Assembly (NCBI GenBank): GCA_030651065.1
Contig: JAUSCU010000025.1
Location: 1 to 36,898 of the forward strand
Direction: 5' to 3'
Source of the DNA: Candidatus Omnitrophota bacterium
GTDB taxonomy: Bacteria; Omnitrophota; Gorgyraeia; 1-14-0-20-64-10
DNA length: 36,898 nt
This document shows positions 8,781-16,814 of the stretch, one piece after another. A program made the position numbers and the translations under genes. The notes under the pieces were generated by a model that did not search any database, was not told the origin of the DNA, and was given only the letters and a program-made list of their open reading frames with translations. The first letter of the stretch is position 1, and each line of letters begins with the position of its first letter.

Positions 8781-10415
8781 TTAGATTGGGCAGACCGTGT
8801 GCCCAAGCTGTTCGGTGAGACGGACGTGTTCCTGCTTATCGATGGGGATCTCAATCACGCTGGGAACCTTCAGCGCCAACGCCTCTTTAAGAACCTTCCG
8901 GAAGTCACGGGCTGATTCGATCCGCCAGCCCCGGGCGCCGAACGATTCGGCGAATTTGACGAAATCCGGGTTTCCGAATTCCACCCCGAAGGACCGCCCG
9001 AACTTGGCTTTCTGTTTGGCCTGGATCAGCCCGAACCCATTGTCGTTGAATAGGATGATCACCGGGTTCACCTTGAGCCGCACCGCCGTCTCCAGCTCGT
9101 GCGAGTTCATTAGGAACCCGCCGTCGCCGCAGACCGCCACGACCGGGCGGGCCGGGTCAATCAGCTTGGCCGCGATCGCCCCCGGCAGCGCGATCCCCAT
9201 CGAGGCGAACCCGTTGGAGATGATCACCGTGTTCGGCTCGGTGGGCAGGAACATCCGGGCGATCCAGAGCTTGTGGGCGCCGACATCGCTGATCACCAGG
9301 TCGTTGCGGCCCAACACGTCGCGGAGGTCCCGCAGGATCCGCTGCGGCTTGATCGGGGAGGAATCGTCCCGCGCGCAGCGCTCCAGATCGGCGAGGATGT
9401 ACTCCCGCAGCTTCTTCGGAAAGGAAAGTTGCTTCCGCTCACCGATCAGCGGGCTCAGCAGCTCGAGCGTCTCCCGGATGTCGGCTGCGATCTCGACGCT
9501 GGGCTGGTAGGCGGCGTCCACCTCGCTCGTCGTGAAATCAATGTGGATGATTTTTTTGTCCCGCTTCGGGTTCCAGAGGGAGGGGGCGTACTCCACGAAA
9601 TCGTAGCCGACGGCGATCACCAGGTCCGCCTGGTCGAAGCCGCAGTTCACATAGTCGTGCGCTTGAAGCCCGATCGCCAGCAGCGAGAGGTCGTACTCCC
9701 AGGGAACCACCCCTTTCCCCATGAAGGTATTGGCGACCGGGATTCCGGTCGCTTTTGAGAATCTCAGGAGCTCCTCCGAAGCGCGGCCGCGGATCACGCC
9801 ATTGCCGGCCAGAAGGATCGGGCGGGCGGCCGCCCGAATCAGTTCCGCGGCACTCTGCAGCGAGGGGCGATCCGGCGAGGGGCGGCGCGCCCGCTCCGGC
9901 TCGAGCGGCTGTCCCTCCACCTCCGAGCCGGCGACATCCTCCGGAAGTTCGATGTGGCAGGGCCCCGGCTTCTCGGTCTGTGCCACCTTGAAGGCCTTGC
10001 GGACAATCTCGGGGATGGCGCTGCCTCGGTCCACCTGCGCGTTCCACTTCGTGATGGTCCGGAACATCCCCACCACGTCGATCGCCTGATGGGATTCTTT
10101 GTGGAGGCGGCCCAAGCCGGCCTGCGCCGTAATGGCCACCAGAGGGGCCCGGTCGAGGAAAGCGTCGGCCACGCCGGTGACCAGGTTAGTGGCCCCCGGC
10201 CCCAGCGTGCTCAGACAAACACCTGCCCGGCCGGTGATTCGCCCGTAGACGTCGGCCATGAAAGCAGCCGCCTGCTCGTGGCGGACCGGGATGAATCGAA
10301 TGTGGGATTCGGAGAGAGCGTCCAGGAATTCCAAGTTCTCCTCCCCGGCAAGTCCGAAGATGAACTCCACCCCTTCGGCTTCCAGACAGCGGACGAACAG
10401 CGAGGCGGCTTTCAT
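8781..10415 (-). CDS. Thiamine-diphosphate-dependent acetolactate synthase-like enzyme
   Basis: 544 residues with the three domains of the family. The catalytic glutamate is Glu47 in RHEQAAAFMADVYGRITG; STLGPGATNL follows; the diphosphate/Mg site is GDGG (430-433) with Asn459 in ILFNDN. The N-terminal sequence resembles the stand-alone acetolactate synthase group rather than IlvB with a transit or long N-terminus. Reaction expected: two pyruvate to acetolactate plus CO2; other 2-oxo acids are possible. No regulatory small subunit lies next to it, which favours a catabolic or special-purpose enzyme. It sits directly ahead of phoB and shares an identical 22-base leader with the upstream 470-aa gene, an odd pairing. 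Confidence 0.85.
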   Translation of the reverse strand: MKAASLFVRCLEAEGVEFIFGLAGEENLEFLDALSESHIRFIPVRHEQAAAFMADVYGRITGRAGVCLSTLGPGATNLVTGVADAFLDRAPLVAITAQAGLGRLHKESHQAIDVVGMFRTITKWNAQVDRGSAIPEIVRKAFKVAQTEKPGPCHIELPEDVAGSEVEGQPLEPERARRPSPDRPSLQSAAELIRAAARPILLAGNGVIRGRASEELLRFSKATGIPVANTFMGKGVVPWEYDLSLLAIGLQAHDYVNCGFDQADLVIAVGYDFVEYAPSLWNPKRDKKIIHIDFTTSEVDAAYQPSVEIAADIRETLELLSPLIGERKQLSFPKKLREYILADLERCARDDSSPIKPQRILRDLRDVLGRNDLVISDVGAHKLWIARMFLPTEPNTVIISNGFASMGIALPGAIAAKLIDPARPVVAVCGDGGFLMNSHELETAVRLKVNPVIILFNDNGFGLIQAKQKAKFGRSFGVEFGNPDFVKFAESFGARGWRIESARDFRKVLKEALALKVPSVIEIPIDKQEHVRLTEQLGHTVCPI

Positions 10416-10432
10416 AGGACTCCTAGCTTAGC
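10411..10432 (-). promoter_or_regulatory. Palindromic ribosome-site leader, copy 1
   Basis: The leader of the acetolactate-synthase-like gene contains AGGAGT seven bases before the ATG, set inside the perfect 11-base palindrome TAGGA-G-TCCTA that runs into the start codon. The whole 22-base block, including the ATG and two following bases, is identical to that at 11847-11868. The palindrome could pair over the ribosome site or bind a dimeric protein. Confidence 0.55.
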
Positions 10433-10438
10433 CGGAAA

Positions 10439-11851
10439 CTATCCTTTAAGCCAGCGGACGCGGCGGTCCGACTCCCGGCGCGCCAGGAAGCGCTCCCATT
10501 GAGCCAAACGGAGCGGTTCCTCCGGCATCGGAAACCGGGCGTGGATCTTCTCTTTCAAGTCGGGATGAAACCGGAAGTAGACCCCCAGGTCATAAGGATA
10601 GGAGGCCTCATCGACTCCGATGAAATCGCCCTGGAGGCGGGCCTTGCGAAGGATCGACCTCCATTCTTGAATGGAGGTCTGGCCCATCCCCAGCACGGAG
10701 TTCGCGAAGAGGGTCAGGTAGACCTCGTTGAACGGTCCCCGCCGCCGGATATACCGCTCCAGTTCCCGGGCCGATCTGCCCGTGTTGAAGACCATCCAGA
10801 AAGGGATCGATCCCGTCCGCAGGCACCACCAGGGATCCAGGAGAAGGAAGTCTTCCGCCAAAATCCGGCTGGAACGAATCCCACGCTTCCGGTACCAGTC
10901 CCGGTACAAGTCGGCCACCAATGGGCTGACATCGGCCGGATCTTCGAAGACGAGGCGGCGCACGCGCCACCCCTGGCGCTTGGCCAGCCGCCGGAGATCT
11001 TCCAACAGCTCCGGCTCGAACCCCCATTCCGCCTCCGGGCGGTTCGCGTCCGGCTTCGGGATATCCCAGCGCCGGAAACGGGATCCCTGTTCTTTCAGAA
11101 AACGGGCCACCCTGGGGCCGCCGGAAAGGTACCCCTTCGCCTCCAGCCCTCCGTACCCGCCCACCTGAAAATAGTGCCGGGGGCCCAGCTGGCTCATCGG
11201 CCACGAATAGCGGCATTCGGCCACCATCAGCGTTCCGCCGCGGGGAAGGCTCTTTTTCAAGAAGCGTTCGTACGTTTCGTCCAGCCGCAAGTACTTGATC
11301 CGGAAATATCCCATCTGCCGGATCATCAGCCGGTCTTGGACAGGATCGCGCATCTGGTTGATCTGCATCCCGGGGTTCCGCTCCAGGAAACGGGCGGCAG
11401 GCTCCTTGAACGATTCCATGTCCTTTCTCACCGCGTCCGGATCCAGCCGGGAGCGGCGGCGCACCGGGACCAGGACCGTTTGCGGCAGCCACGGAATCCC
11501 CAGCGCCGCGCACAAATGGATCAGCGCCCCCCCGGAAGAACCGATCATCACCGCAGGGTAAGTCCTCTTCCTGGGGTACTTCTGGACCACCCACTGGGAG
11601 ATGTTCTTGGAACTCAGCCGCGCGATCTCTTTGGGGAGAACCGCTTCGCGGCGCCCGCCGAAGATATAGATGAGTTTACGAAATAACTTGGGCGGCGCGT
11701 TCACCCACGCCGCCATCGCGCGGCTGGGCGGCACGAACCCCATTCCGGATATGTCTTTCCCGCGCAGGTAGTTCGCCGTCGCCAGCAGCATCGTCGAAGA
11801 AGAATCAATCTTGGCGATGCAGCGGTCCGCCAGCGATACCGGTTTCTTCAT
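10439..11851 (-). CDS. Conserved-looking protein of unknown function (470 aa)
   Basis: A 470-residue soluble protein with no membrane segment or signal peptide that I can see. A GSSGG element at 104-108 (in PAVMIGSSGGALIHLCAALGIP) looks like a serine-hydrolase nucleophile elbow following a hydrophobic strand, which would fit an alpha/beta hydrolase fold, but no matching catalytic acid or histidine can be assigned. Elsewhere it is rich in Arg and Trp, with MVFNTGRSARELERYI and FPMPEEPLRLAQWERFLARR near the end. It is first in the gene string that continues into the acetolactate-synthase-like enzyme, phoB and phoR, 23 bases upstream of the next gene, and shares that gene's leader. No function is proposed. 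Confidence 0.75.
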   Translation of the reverse strand: MKKPVSLADRCIAKIDSSSTMLLATANYLRGKDISGMGFVPPSRAMAAWVNAPPKLFRKLIYIFGGRREAVLPKEIARLSSKNISQWVVQKYPRKRTYPAVMIGSSGGALIHLCAALGIPWLPQTVLVPVRRRSRLDPDAVRKDMESFKEPAARFLERNPGMQINQMRDPVQDRLMIRQMGYFRIKYLRLDETYERFLKKSLPRGGTLMVAECRYSWPMSQLGPRHYFQVGGYGGLEAKGYLSGGPRVARFLKEQGSRFRRWDIPKPDANRPEAEWGFEPELLEDLRRLAKRQGWRVRRLVFEDPADVSPLVADLYRDWYRKRGIRSSRILAEDFLLLDPWWCLRTGSIPFWMVFNTGRSARELERYIRRRGPFNEVYLTLFANSVLGMGQTSIQEWRSILRKARLQGDFIGVDEASYPYDLGVYFRFHPDLKEKIHARFPMPEEPLRLAQWERFLARRESDRRVRWLKG

Positions 11852-11868
11852 AGGACTCCTAGCTTAGC
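11847..11868 (-). promoter_or_regulatory. Palindromic ribosome-site leader, copy 2
   Basis: Identical for 22 bases to the block at 10411-10432, again carrying AGGAGT within TAGGA-G-TCCTA immediately before the ATG (here 11851). The identity stops on both sides, so it is a shared translation-initiation element rather than a larger gene duplication. Confidence 0.55.
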
Positions 11869-11940
11869 ACAGAGGCATTTCCCTGATGGAAGATCGAGAG
11901 GTTGCCCTGATTGCCCGGTTCCGGCCTCAGGTTTTACACT

Positions 11941-11957
11941 GTTCTTAGATGAAGAAC
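11941..11957. promoter_or_regulatory. Inverted repeat upstream of DUF3185 gene
   Basis: GTTCTT and AAGAAC form a perfect 6-bp inverted repeat around a five-base centre, directly after a weak TACACT -10 candidate (11935-11940). It could be an operator or a leader hairpin for the plus-strand gene at 11984. No second copy was noticed in the window. Confidence 0.3.
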
Positions 11958-11983
11958 GGTGCTTAAACGAGGAGGGAACTGCG

Positions 11984-12190
11984 ATGGAACGATCCGTTTC
12001 TGTGGTGTTATTGGTGGTGGGCGCGGCGCTGTTCTTTTATGGGCTTCAAGCCGCCGATTCGATGAGTTCCGCTCTTTCGGAGCTGTTCAGCGGCGCTCCC
12101 AGCAACAAGGCAATTTGGCTGACTGTCGTCGGCGCGATCGTGGCAGGCCTGGGCCTGACAGGATTATTGCGCGGAAGATCGTCGGTTTAA
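11984..12190 (+). CDS. DUF3185 family small membrane protein
   Basis: 68 residues: a first hydrophobic helix (about 5-24), the family's central ADSMSSALSELFSGAPSNKAIW stretch, read here as two overlapping parts ADSMSSALSELFSG and GAPSNKAIW, and a second helix (about 43-62) ending in a short basic tail. This pattern matches DUF3185 closely. The start is supported by GAGGAGGG seven bases upstream. Such proteins are two-helix inner-membrane proteins of unknown function, often found near stress genes. It stands alone here between the divergent 470-aa gene and a hairpin at 12209-12241. Confidence 0.85.
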   Translation: MERSVSVVLLVVGAALFFYGLQAADSMSSALSELFSGAPSNKAIWLTVVGAIVAGLGLTGLLRGRSSV

Positions 12191-12208
12191 ACTAAGAAAC
12201 GGAACAGC

Positions 12209-12241
12209 GTCACGGGGGGCCTCTACGGCCCTTCCCGTGAC
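12209..12241 (+). terminator. Strong hairpin downstream of DUF3185 gene
   Basis: GTCACGGG pairs with CCCGTGAC, extended inwards by GGGCC/GGCCC around a TCTAC loop with a two-base bulge. It is stable and lies 18 bases after the stop codon, but no T-run follows, so it is either a Rho-independent-like pause, a 3' stabiliser or a leader structure for the gene starting at 12258. Confidence 0.45.
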
Positions 12242-12257
12242 CTGATACACTGTCTCC

Positions 12258-14474
12258 ATGTGGATGAGATGGCTGCCGTGGAGGATGTTCATTAGCATCT
12301 CGGCCAAGCGGAACGGTTTTCTGGATCCGATCCAGCTGCTCTCGCGGCTGCAGCGGTTCTCTCAGCCGGCCTCCGTGCTGGCCCCCACCGAACTGCTCCG
12401 CTCAGGCGCCATCCTCCACGCCCGCGGCCTGGTGAACAGCCATGCGATCCAGAACAACATGGACTGGGTCTGGCCCTACTGGGTGGCCCGCCAGTTCAAT
12501 CCCCATGACGAATCTTTCATCCCCCGCGCCTTCGCGCTGACCCACATCAACATGACTCACCGGAATTGGACCGCCGTGGGGTTGCCGGATCTGGACGCGT
12601 TCCCCATCGTGGATGAGCGCGGTCTGCTCACCCCCCTGCTGGACGGCTGGTCGCTGGATGCCTGGGTGATCTGCCCGGGCAAGCAAGCGCTGATCCCGGC
12701 CCGGCTGGCCGGGGCCCGGCAGAGTATGCATTTCAACGGAGGGCTGGCGGTGATCACCGAGGCGGTGGGGGACTGGGCTTCCCTCAATCTGCACGCCGAG
12801 GTGGTCAAGGAAGGAGACCGGGCGGTCTGCCGCCTTCGGATCAGCGCGCAGGCCGACCGTCGGGCCTGGCTGGCACTCGCGCTGCGGCCTTACAACCCGG
12901 AGGGGATTAGTTTCATCCACGACATTGAGCTGCTGCCCGGCCGGACCGGCTGGAAAGTGAACGGCCGGGAGGAAGTCCATTTCGACGCGGTTCCCGACCT
13001 GCACGCGTTCTCCCATTACCGGCTCGGGGACGTGTTCCACCTGCTGCCGCTGGACGATCCGGCTCCTAAGGTCCGGTCCCATGTCGGGATGGCAACCGCC
13101 GCAGCGCTGTTCGCGCTGGAGCCGGACAAGCGGCGCGAGATCAGCGCGGGGGTGCCGCTGGCCCCCGCCGAACAGGCCGGTGACTGGGATCGGGTCACCC
13201 TGGAACACGGACGCGTGCGGTTGCCGGACGCGCGCGCGCAGTACGTCTGGGACACCGCGGTACGGGCGCTCATTCTCCACAGCCCCGGACCGGTCTACCC
13301 CGGCCCTTACACCTATAAACGGTTCTGGTTCCGTGACGCGGCGTTCATCGTGCAGGCATTGCTCTGCACGGGCCAGGCGGAGCGGGCGGAGCGGGCGCTG
13401 GACCTGTTCCCTTCCAAACAGACGGCGTTCGGCTATTTTCTTTCACAGGAAGGAGAGTGGGACTCCAACGGGCAGGCGCTCTGGGCGTTCCAGCAGTTCT
13501 GCCAGCTGACCGGCCGGCCCGTCAAGCCGGCCTGGTGGCCCTGCATTCTGCGGGGCGCGCAATGGATCATCCGGAAACGGCTTCCGGACGGCGATCTTGC
13601 CCATTCCGGCCTTCTGCCGGCCGGGTTCAGCGCGGAGCACTTCGGACCGAATGATTATTATTACTGGGACGATTTCTGGGCGGTGGCCGGGTTGAGAGCG
13701 GCGGCTTTCCTGGCCGACTCTTTCGGGAACCAAGCCACCGCCCGGCAATTTCGCGAGGAGGCCGCGGATCTGCTTGTCTGCATCGAGCGCAGCCTCGAGC
13801 GATGCGCGCAGCGGCTGGGACAGCCGGCCATGCCGGCCTCTCCGTACCGGCGCCTGGATGCCGGCGCGATCGGCTTGTTGACCTCCGGATACCCGCTGGA
13901 GATCTTCGACAGGCAGGATCTCCGGCTCCTGAAGACTGCCGAGTACCTCTACGATCATTGCCTCGTGAACCGGGCTTTCTTCCAGGAGATCAGCCACTCC
14001 GGCATGAACCCGTATCTGACGCTTCACTTGGCCCAAGTCTTCCTGCGCGCCGGCGATCCCCGCTGTTTCGAGCTGATCGATGGGGTGCTGGATCTGGCCT
14101 CCTCAACCGGTCAGTGGCCGGAGGCCGTTCACCCCCGCACGGGGGGCGGCTGCATGGGGGATGGGCAGCACATCTGGGCTTCGGCGGAATGGCTGATGAT
14201 GATCCGCAACTGCTTCGCGCGGGAAGAAGGGGACCGGCTGGTTCTGGGATCGGGGCTGTTGCCCCGATGGTTGGCCAGCGGGGAGCCGATGTCGATCCAG
14301 CAGGCCCCCACCCGTTTCGGGACCGTCTCGGTCACCGTAAAGCCGGGCCCGCGCGGCGCCCATGTCCATTGGAGCGGCGTGTGGCACGGGTCACAGCCGG
14401 CCATCGAGCTCCGTCTGCCGGGTCACTCTCCGCTGTTGGCGGACCCGGATCAGAATTCAGCAGAACTGCCTTGA
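12258..14474 (+). CDS. Six-hairpin glycosidase-like protein
   Basis: 738 residues. The C-terminal half has the pattern of an (alpha/alpha)6 glycosidase: YTYKRFWFRDAAF near residue 354, GEWDSNGQALWAFQQF near 400, a long helical region, and GGGCMGDGQHIWASAEW near 632, giving acidic residues at both ends of the barrel. The N-terminal half (to about 330) is a beta-rich region like the N-terminal beta-sandwich of amylo-alpha-1,6-glucosidase or GH15/GH63 relatives. Which glycan is cut is not evident. No signal peptide is clear, so it is probably cytoplasmic. The start is uncertain: no good ribosome site precedes 12258, and an ATG at 12285 follows a GGAGG too closely. The next gene starts 21 bases after the stop, suggesting an operon. 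Confidence 0.72.
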   Translation: MWMRWLPWRMFISISAKRNGFLDPIQLLSRLQRFSQPASVLAPTELLRSGAILHARGLVNSHAIQNNMDWVWPYWVARQFNPHDESFIPRAFALTHINMTHRNWTAVGLPDLDAFPIVDERGLLTPLLDGWSLDAWVICPGKQALIPARLAGARQSMHFNGGLAVITEAVGDWASLNLHAEVVKEGDRAVCRLRISAQADRRAWLALALRPYNPEGISFIHDIELLPGRTGWKVNGREEVHFDAVPDLHAFSHYRLGDVFHLLPLDDPAPKVRSHVGMATAAALFALEPDKRREISAGVPLAPAEQAGDWDRVTLEHGRVRLPDARAQYVWDTAVRALILHSPGPVYPGPYTYKRFWFRDAAFIVQALLCTGQAERAERALDLFPSKQTAFGYFLSQEGEWDSNGQALWAFQQFCQLTGRPVKPAWWPCILRGAQWIIRKRLPDGDLAHSGLLPAGFSAEHFGPNDYYYWDDFWAVAGLRAAAFLADSFGNQATARQFREEAADLLVCIERSLERCAQRLGQPAMPASPYRRLDAGAIGLLTSGYPLEIFDRQDLRLLKTAEYLYDHCLVNRAFFQEISHSGMNPYLTLHLAQVFLRAGDPRCFELIDGVLDLASSTGQWPEAVHPRTGGGCMGDGQHIWASAEWLMMIRNCFAREEGDRLVLGSGLLPRWLASGEPMSIQQAPTRFGTVSVTVKPGPRGAHVHWSGVWHGSQPAIELRLPGHSPLLADPDQNSAELP

Positions 14475-14495
14475 TCTCCGAGACATTGGAAACGG

Positions 14496-16790
14496 ATGCT
14501 GGACCGGATTGAGGTTTTTCTCCGAAGGTTTCACCGGAGTTTCAACCGGGCCAAGTGGGCCGTCCGGCTCCTCCGGCTGAAGCAGCTCCCTCCGGGCAAT
14601 AACGCGCCCGGCCTTCTGCTGATCCAAATCGACGGGCTGGCCTTCCCCCAATTCCAACAGGCTTTGAAGGACGGGCGCCTGCCATTCCTTCACCGCCTGA
14701 TTCAACGCCAGGGCTACCGTCTCCACTCCCTTTATTCCGGCCTTCCCTCCGCCACGCCGGGCGTGCAGGGGGAACTTTTTTACGGCGTGAAGGGCTGCGT
14801 GCCCTCTTTCAGCTTTCTGGTCCGGAAGGACGGCCGGATCCGGAAGATGTACGACCCCCGCTCCGTCCAAGAGGTGGAGAAGAGCCTGGCGAAGCAGGGA
14901 CAGCCGCTGTTGGAAGGGGGCAGCGCCTACTGCGACATCTTCTCCGGCGGAGCCGCGGAGTGCCATTACAGCGCCGCCAAACGGGGCTGGGACGGTATTC
15001 TGAGGGTGGCCAACCCGTTGATATTTCCTTTTTTCCTTCTACTGTTCGCGAATGTCGTGGTCCGGATAGCCAGGCTGTTGATTTGGGAGTTCGCGGTGGC
15101 TCTGTTCGAAGCGCTGCGCGGAGCGCTGAAAGGATTTTCGCTGATTCAGGAGTTGGAGTTCATCTCCATCCGCCTGAGCGTGTGCGTCTTCCTGAGGGAG
15201 ATGCTGGCCGCCGCCGTCCCGCTGGACATCGCGCGGGGCCTGCCGGTGATCCACCTGAACTTCTTCGGCTACGATGAGACCTCTCACCGCCGCGGGCCCG
15301 GCTCGAAATTCGCGCACTGGGCCCTGCCCGGAATTGACGCGGCGGCGGCCCGCATCTGGCGGGCCGCGCGGCAGACCGGGCACCGAAGCTACGACCTCTG
15401 GGTTTATTCCGACCACGGGCAGGAAGAAACGGTCCCCTACTCGCTGGGGCATTCCAAAACACTGGAGCAGGCCGTCTCGGAGATCCTGCGCCGGGATCTG
15501 CCGGACGTCCGGCTGGAGACCGTCGCCGGCATGGGGCCGATCGCGCACCTCTACCTTTCCCGCCCGCTGAATGAATCGGAGCGGGAGCGGCTGGCCCGCG
15601 CGCTGGTGGAGTCGGCGGGGATCCCGACAATCTTGGCGCCGGCCGGACCCGGCAAGGCCGCCGCTTGGAATGGGACCGGGACCTTATCTCTTCCGGAGGA
15701 CGCCGCAAGAGTATTGGGCCCAGAGCACCCGTTCTTGGCGGAGGCGGCGCAAGACCTCGTTTCCCTCTGCCATCACGCCCGTGCCGGGACCCTGCTGGCG
15801 CTGGGCTGGCGCCCGGGACAGCCCGCGAAAACCTTCCCGATGGAAAACGGGTCCCACGCGGGTCCCGGTTCCCAGGAGACGCATGCTTTCGCACTGCTGC
15901 CGCCCGACGCGCCGGTCGACCCGGACAAACCTTACCTGCGTCCCCTGGATTTGCGCCGGGCGGCTCTGCGGTTCCTGGGACGGCTGGAAGACCCGGAAAA
16001 ACAGGTGGTTTCCCTGCCGGGCCCCGCGCCCGCGGCGCGCCCAAAACTCCGGATCATGACTTACAACGTCCACAACTGTTTCGGACTGGACGGGAAGCTC
16101 TCCCCGGAACGGATCGCCCGGGTGATCGCCCGGCACCAGCCGGACGCCGTGGCGCTCCAGGAGCTGGATGTGAACCGGCTGCGAACCGGCCGCGTGGACC
16201 AGGCGGAGCAGATCGCGAAGAAACTCCGGATGACGTTCCACTTCCACACCTCGTTCCGGCTAGCGGACGAGCAGTACGGCAACGCGATTTTTAGCCGCTT
16301 TCCGATGCGGCTGATCCGGGCCGGCGGCTTGCCCCGCTTACCCGGCTCCCCCGTCGGCGAGCCGCGGAGCGCGCTCTGGGTGGAGCTGGATGTGCATGGA
16401 TCAGCAGTCCATCTGATCAACACGCACTTGAGTCTCTGGCCCGCCGAACGGCTGCTTCAGGCGGAAGCGTTGCTGGGGCCGGAGTGGGTCGGCAGCCGGG
16501 AGGCGCTGGGGCCTTTCCTTCTCTGTGGCGATTTTAACTCCACGCCCGGATCGGCCGTCTACCGGCGCCTCACGCGGTCATTCCGGGACGCCCAGCTGGC
16601 CCTGAAGAAACACTCACCCCGAGGGACTTGGTTCGGCCGCCACCCGTTCAGCCGGATCGACCACATCCTGATCAGCCCGGGCATTGAAGTGCTGGAGGTG
16701 GTTGTTTCGGACACGGAGTTGGATCAGGCGGCATCGGATCATCTCCCCCTGCTGGCGGAGCTTCGCATTCTGCTCCGCCGAAAACCTTAG
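14496..16790 (+). CDS. Fusion: alkaline-phosphatase-superfamily phosphodiesterase plus EEP phosphatase domain
   Basis: 764 residues. Residues about 38-450 look like a type I phosphodiesterase/nucleotide pyrophosphatase: LLLIQIDGLAFPQF (metal Asp), candidate nucleophile Thr near 86 in LPSATPGVQG, FFGYDETSHRRGPGS, and YSDHGQEE near 302. A hydrophobic insert at about 170-205 may anchor it to the membrane. Residues about 517-764 are an endonuclease/exonuclease/phosphatase domain: MTYNVHNCFG, VALQELDVNR, NAIFSRFP, NTHLSLWP, LCGDFNSTPGS, RIDHILIS and SDHLPLLAEL, a complete catalytic set. Two phosphodiester-cleaving domains in one chain suggest stepwise breakdown of a phosphorylated lipid or glycan, but no substrate can be named. 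It follows the glycosidase-like gene by 21 bases. Confidence 0.8.
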   Translation: MLDRIEVFLRRFHRSFNRAKWAVRLLRLKQLPPGNNAPGLLLIQIDGLAFPQFQQALKDGRLPFLHRLIQRQGYRLHSLYSGLPSATPGVQGELFYGVKGCVPSFSFLVRKDGRIRKMYDPRSVQEVEKSLAKQGQPLLEGGSAYCDIFSGGAAECHYSAAKRGWDGILRVANPLIFPFFLLLFANVVVRIARLLIWEFAVALFEALRGALKGFSLIQELEFISIRLSVCVFLREMLAAAVPLDIARGLPVIHLNFFGYDETSHRRGPGSKFAHWALPGIDAAAARIWRAARQTGHRSYDLWVYSDHGQEETVPYSLGHSKTLEQAVSEILRRDLPDVRLETVAGMGPIAHLYLSRPLNESERERLARALVESAGIPTILAPAGPGKAAAWNGTGTLSLPEDAARVLGPEHPFLAEAAQDLVSLCHHARAGTLLALGWRPGQPAKTFPMENGSHAGPGSQETHAFALLPPDAPVDPDKPYLRPLDLRRAALRFLGRLEDPEKQVVSLPGPAPAARPKLRIMTYNVHNCFGLDGKLSPERIARVIARHQPDAVALQELDVNRLRTGRVDQAEQIAKKLRMTFHFHTSFRLADEQYGNAIFSRFPMRLIRAGGLPRLPGSPVGEPRSALWVELDVHGSAVHLINTHLSLWPAERLLQAEALLGPEWVGSREALGPFLLCGDFNSTPGSAVYRRLTRSFRDAQLALKKHSPRGTWFGRHPFSRIDHILISPGIEVLEVVVSDTELDQAASDHLPLLAELRILLRRKP

Positions 16791-16814
16791 ACCGGCTCCC
16801 TTAGGGCGGCCGGG

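Noticed and set aside
8780-8854. Longer PhoB from an upstream start.
   Set aside because: The extra 25 residues overlap the preceding gene and do not resemble a receiver-domain start.
11869-11983. A third Pho box upstream of the 470-aa gene.
   Set aside because: Only a single TTACA occurs (near 11935), on the other strand, without a partner 11 bases away.
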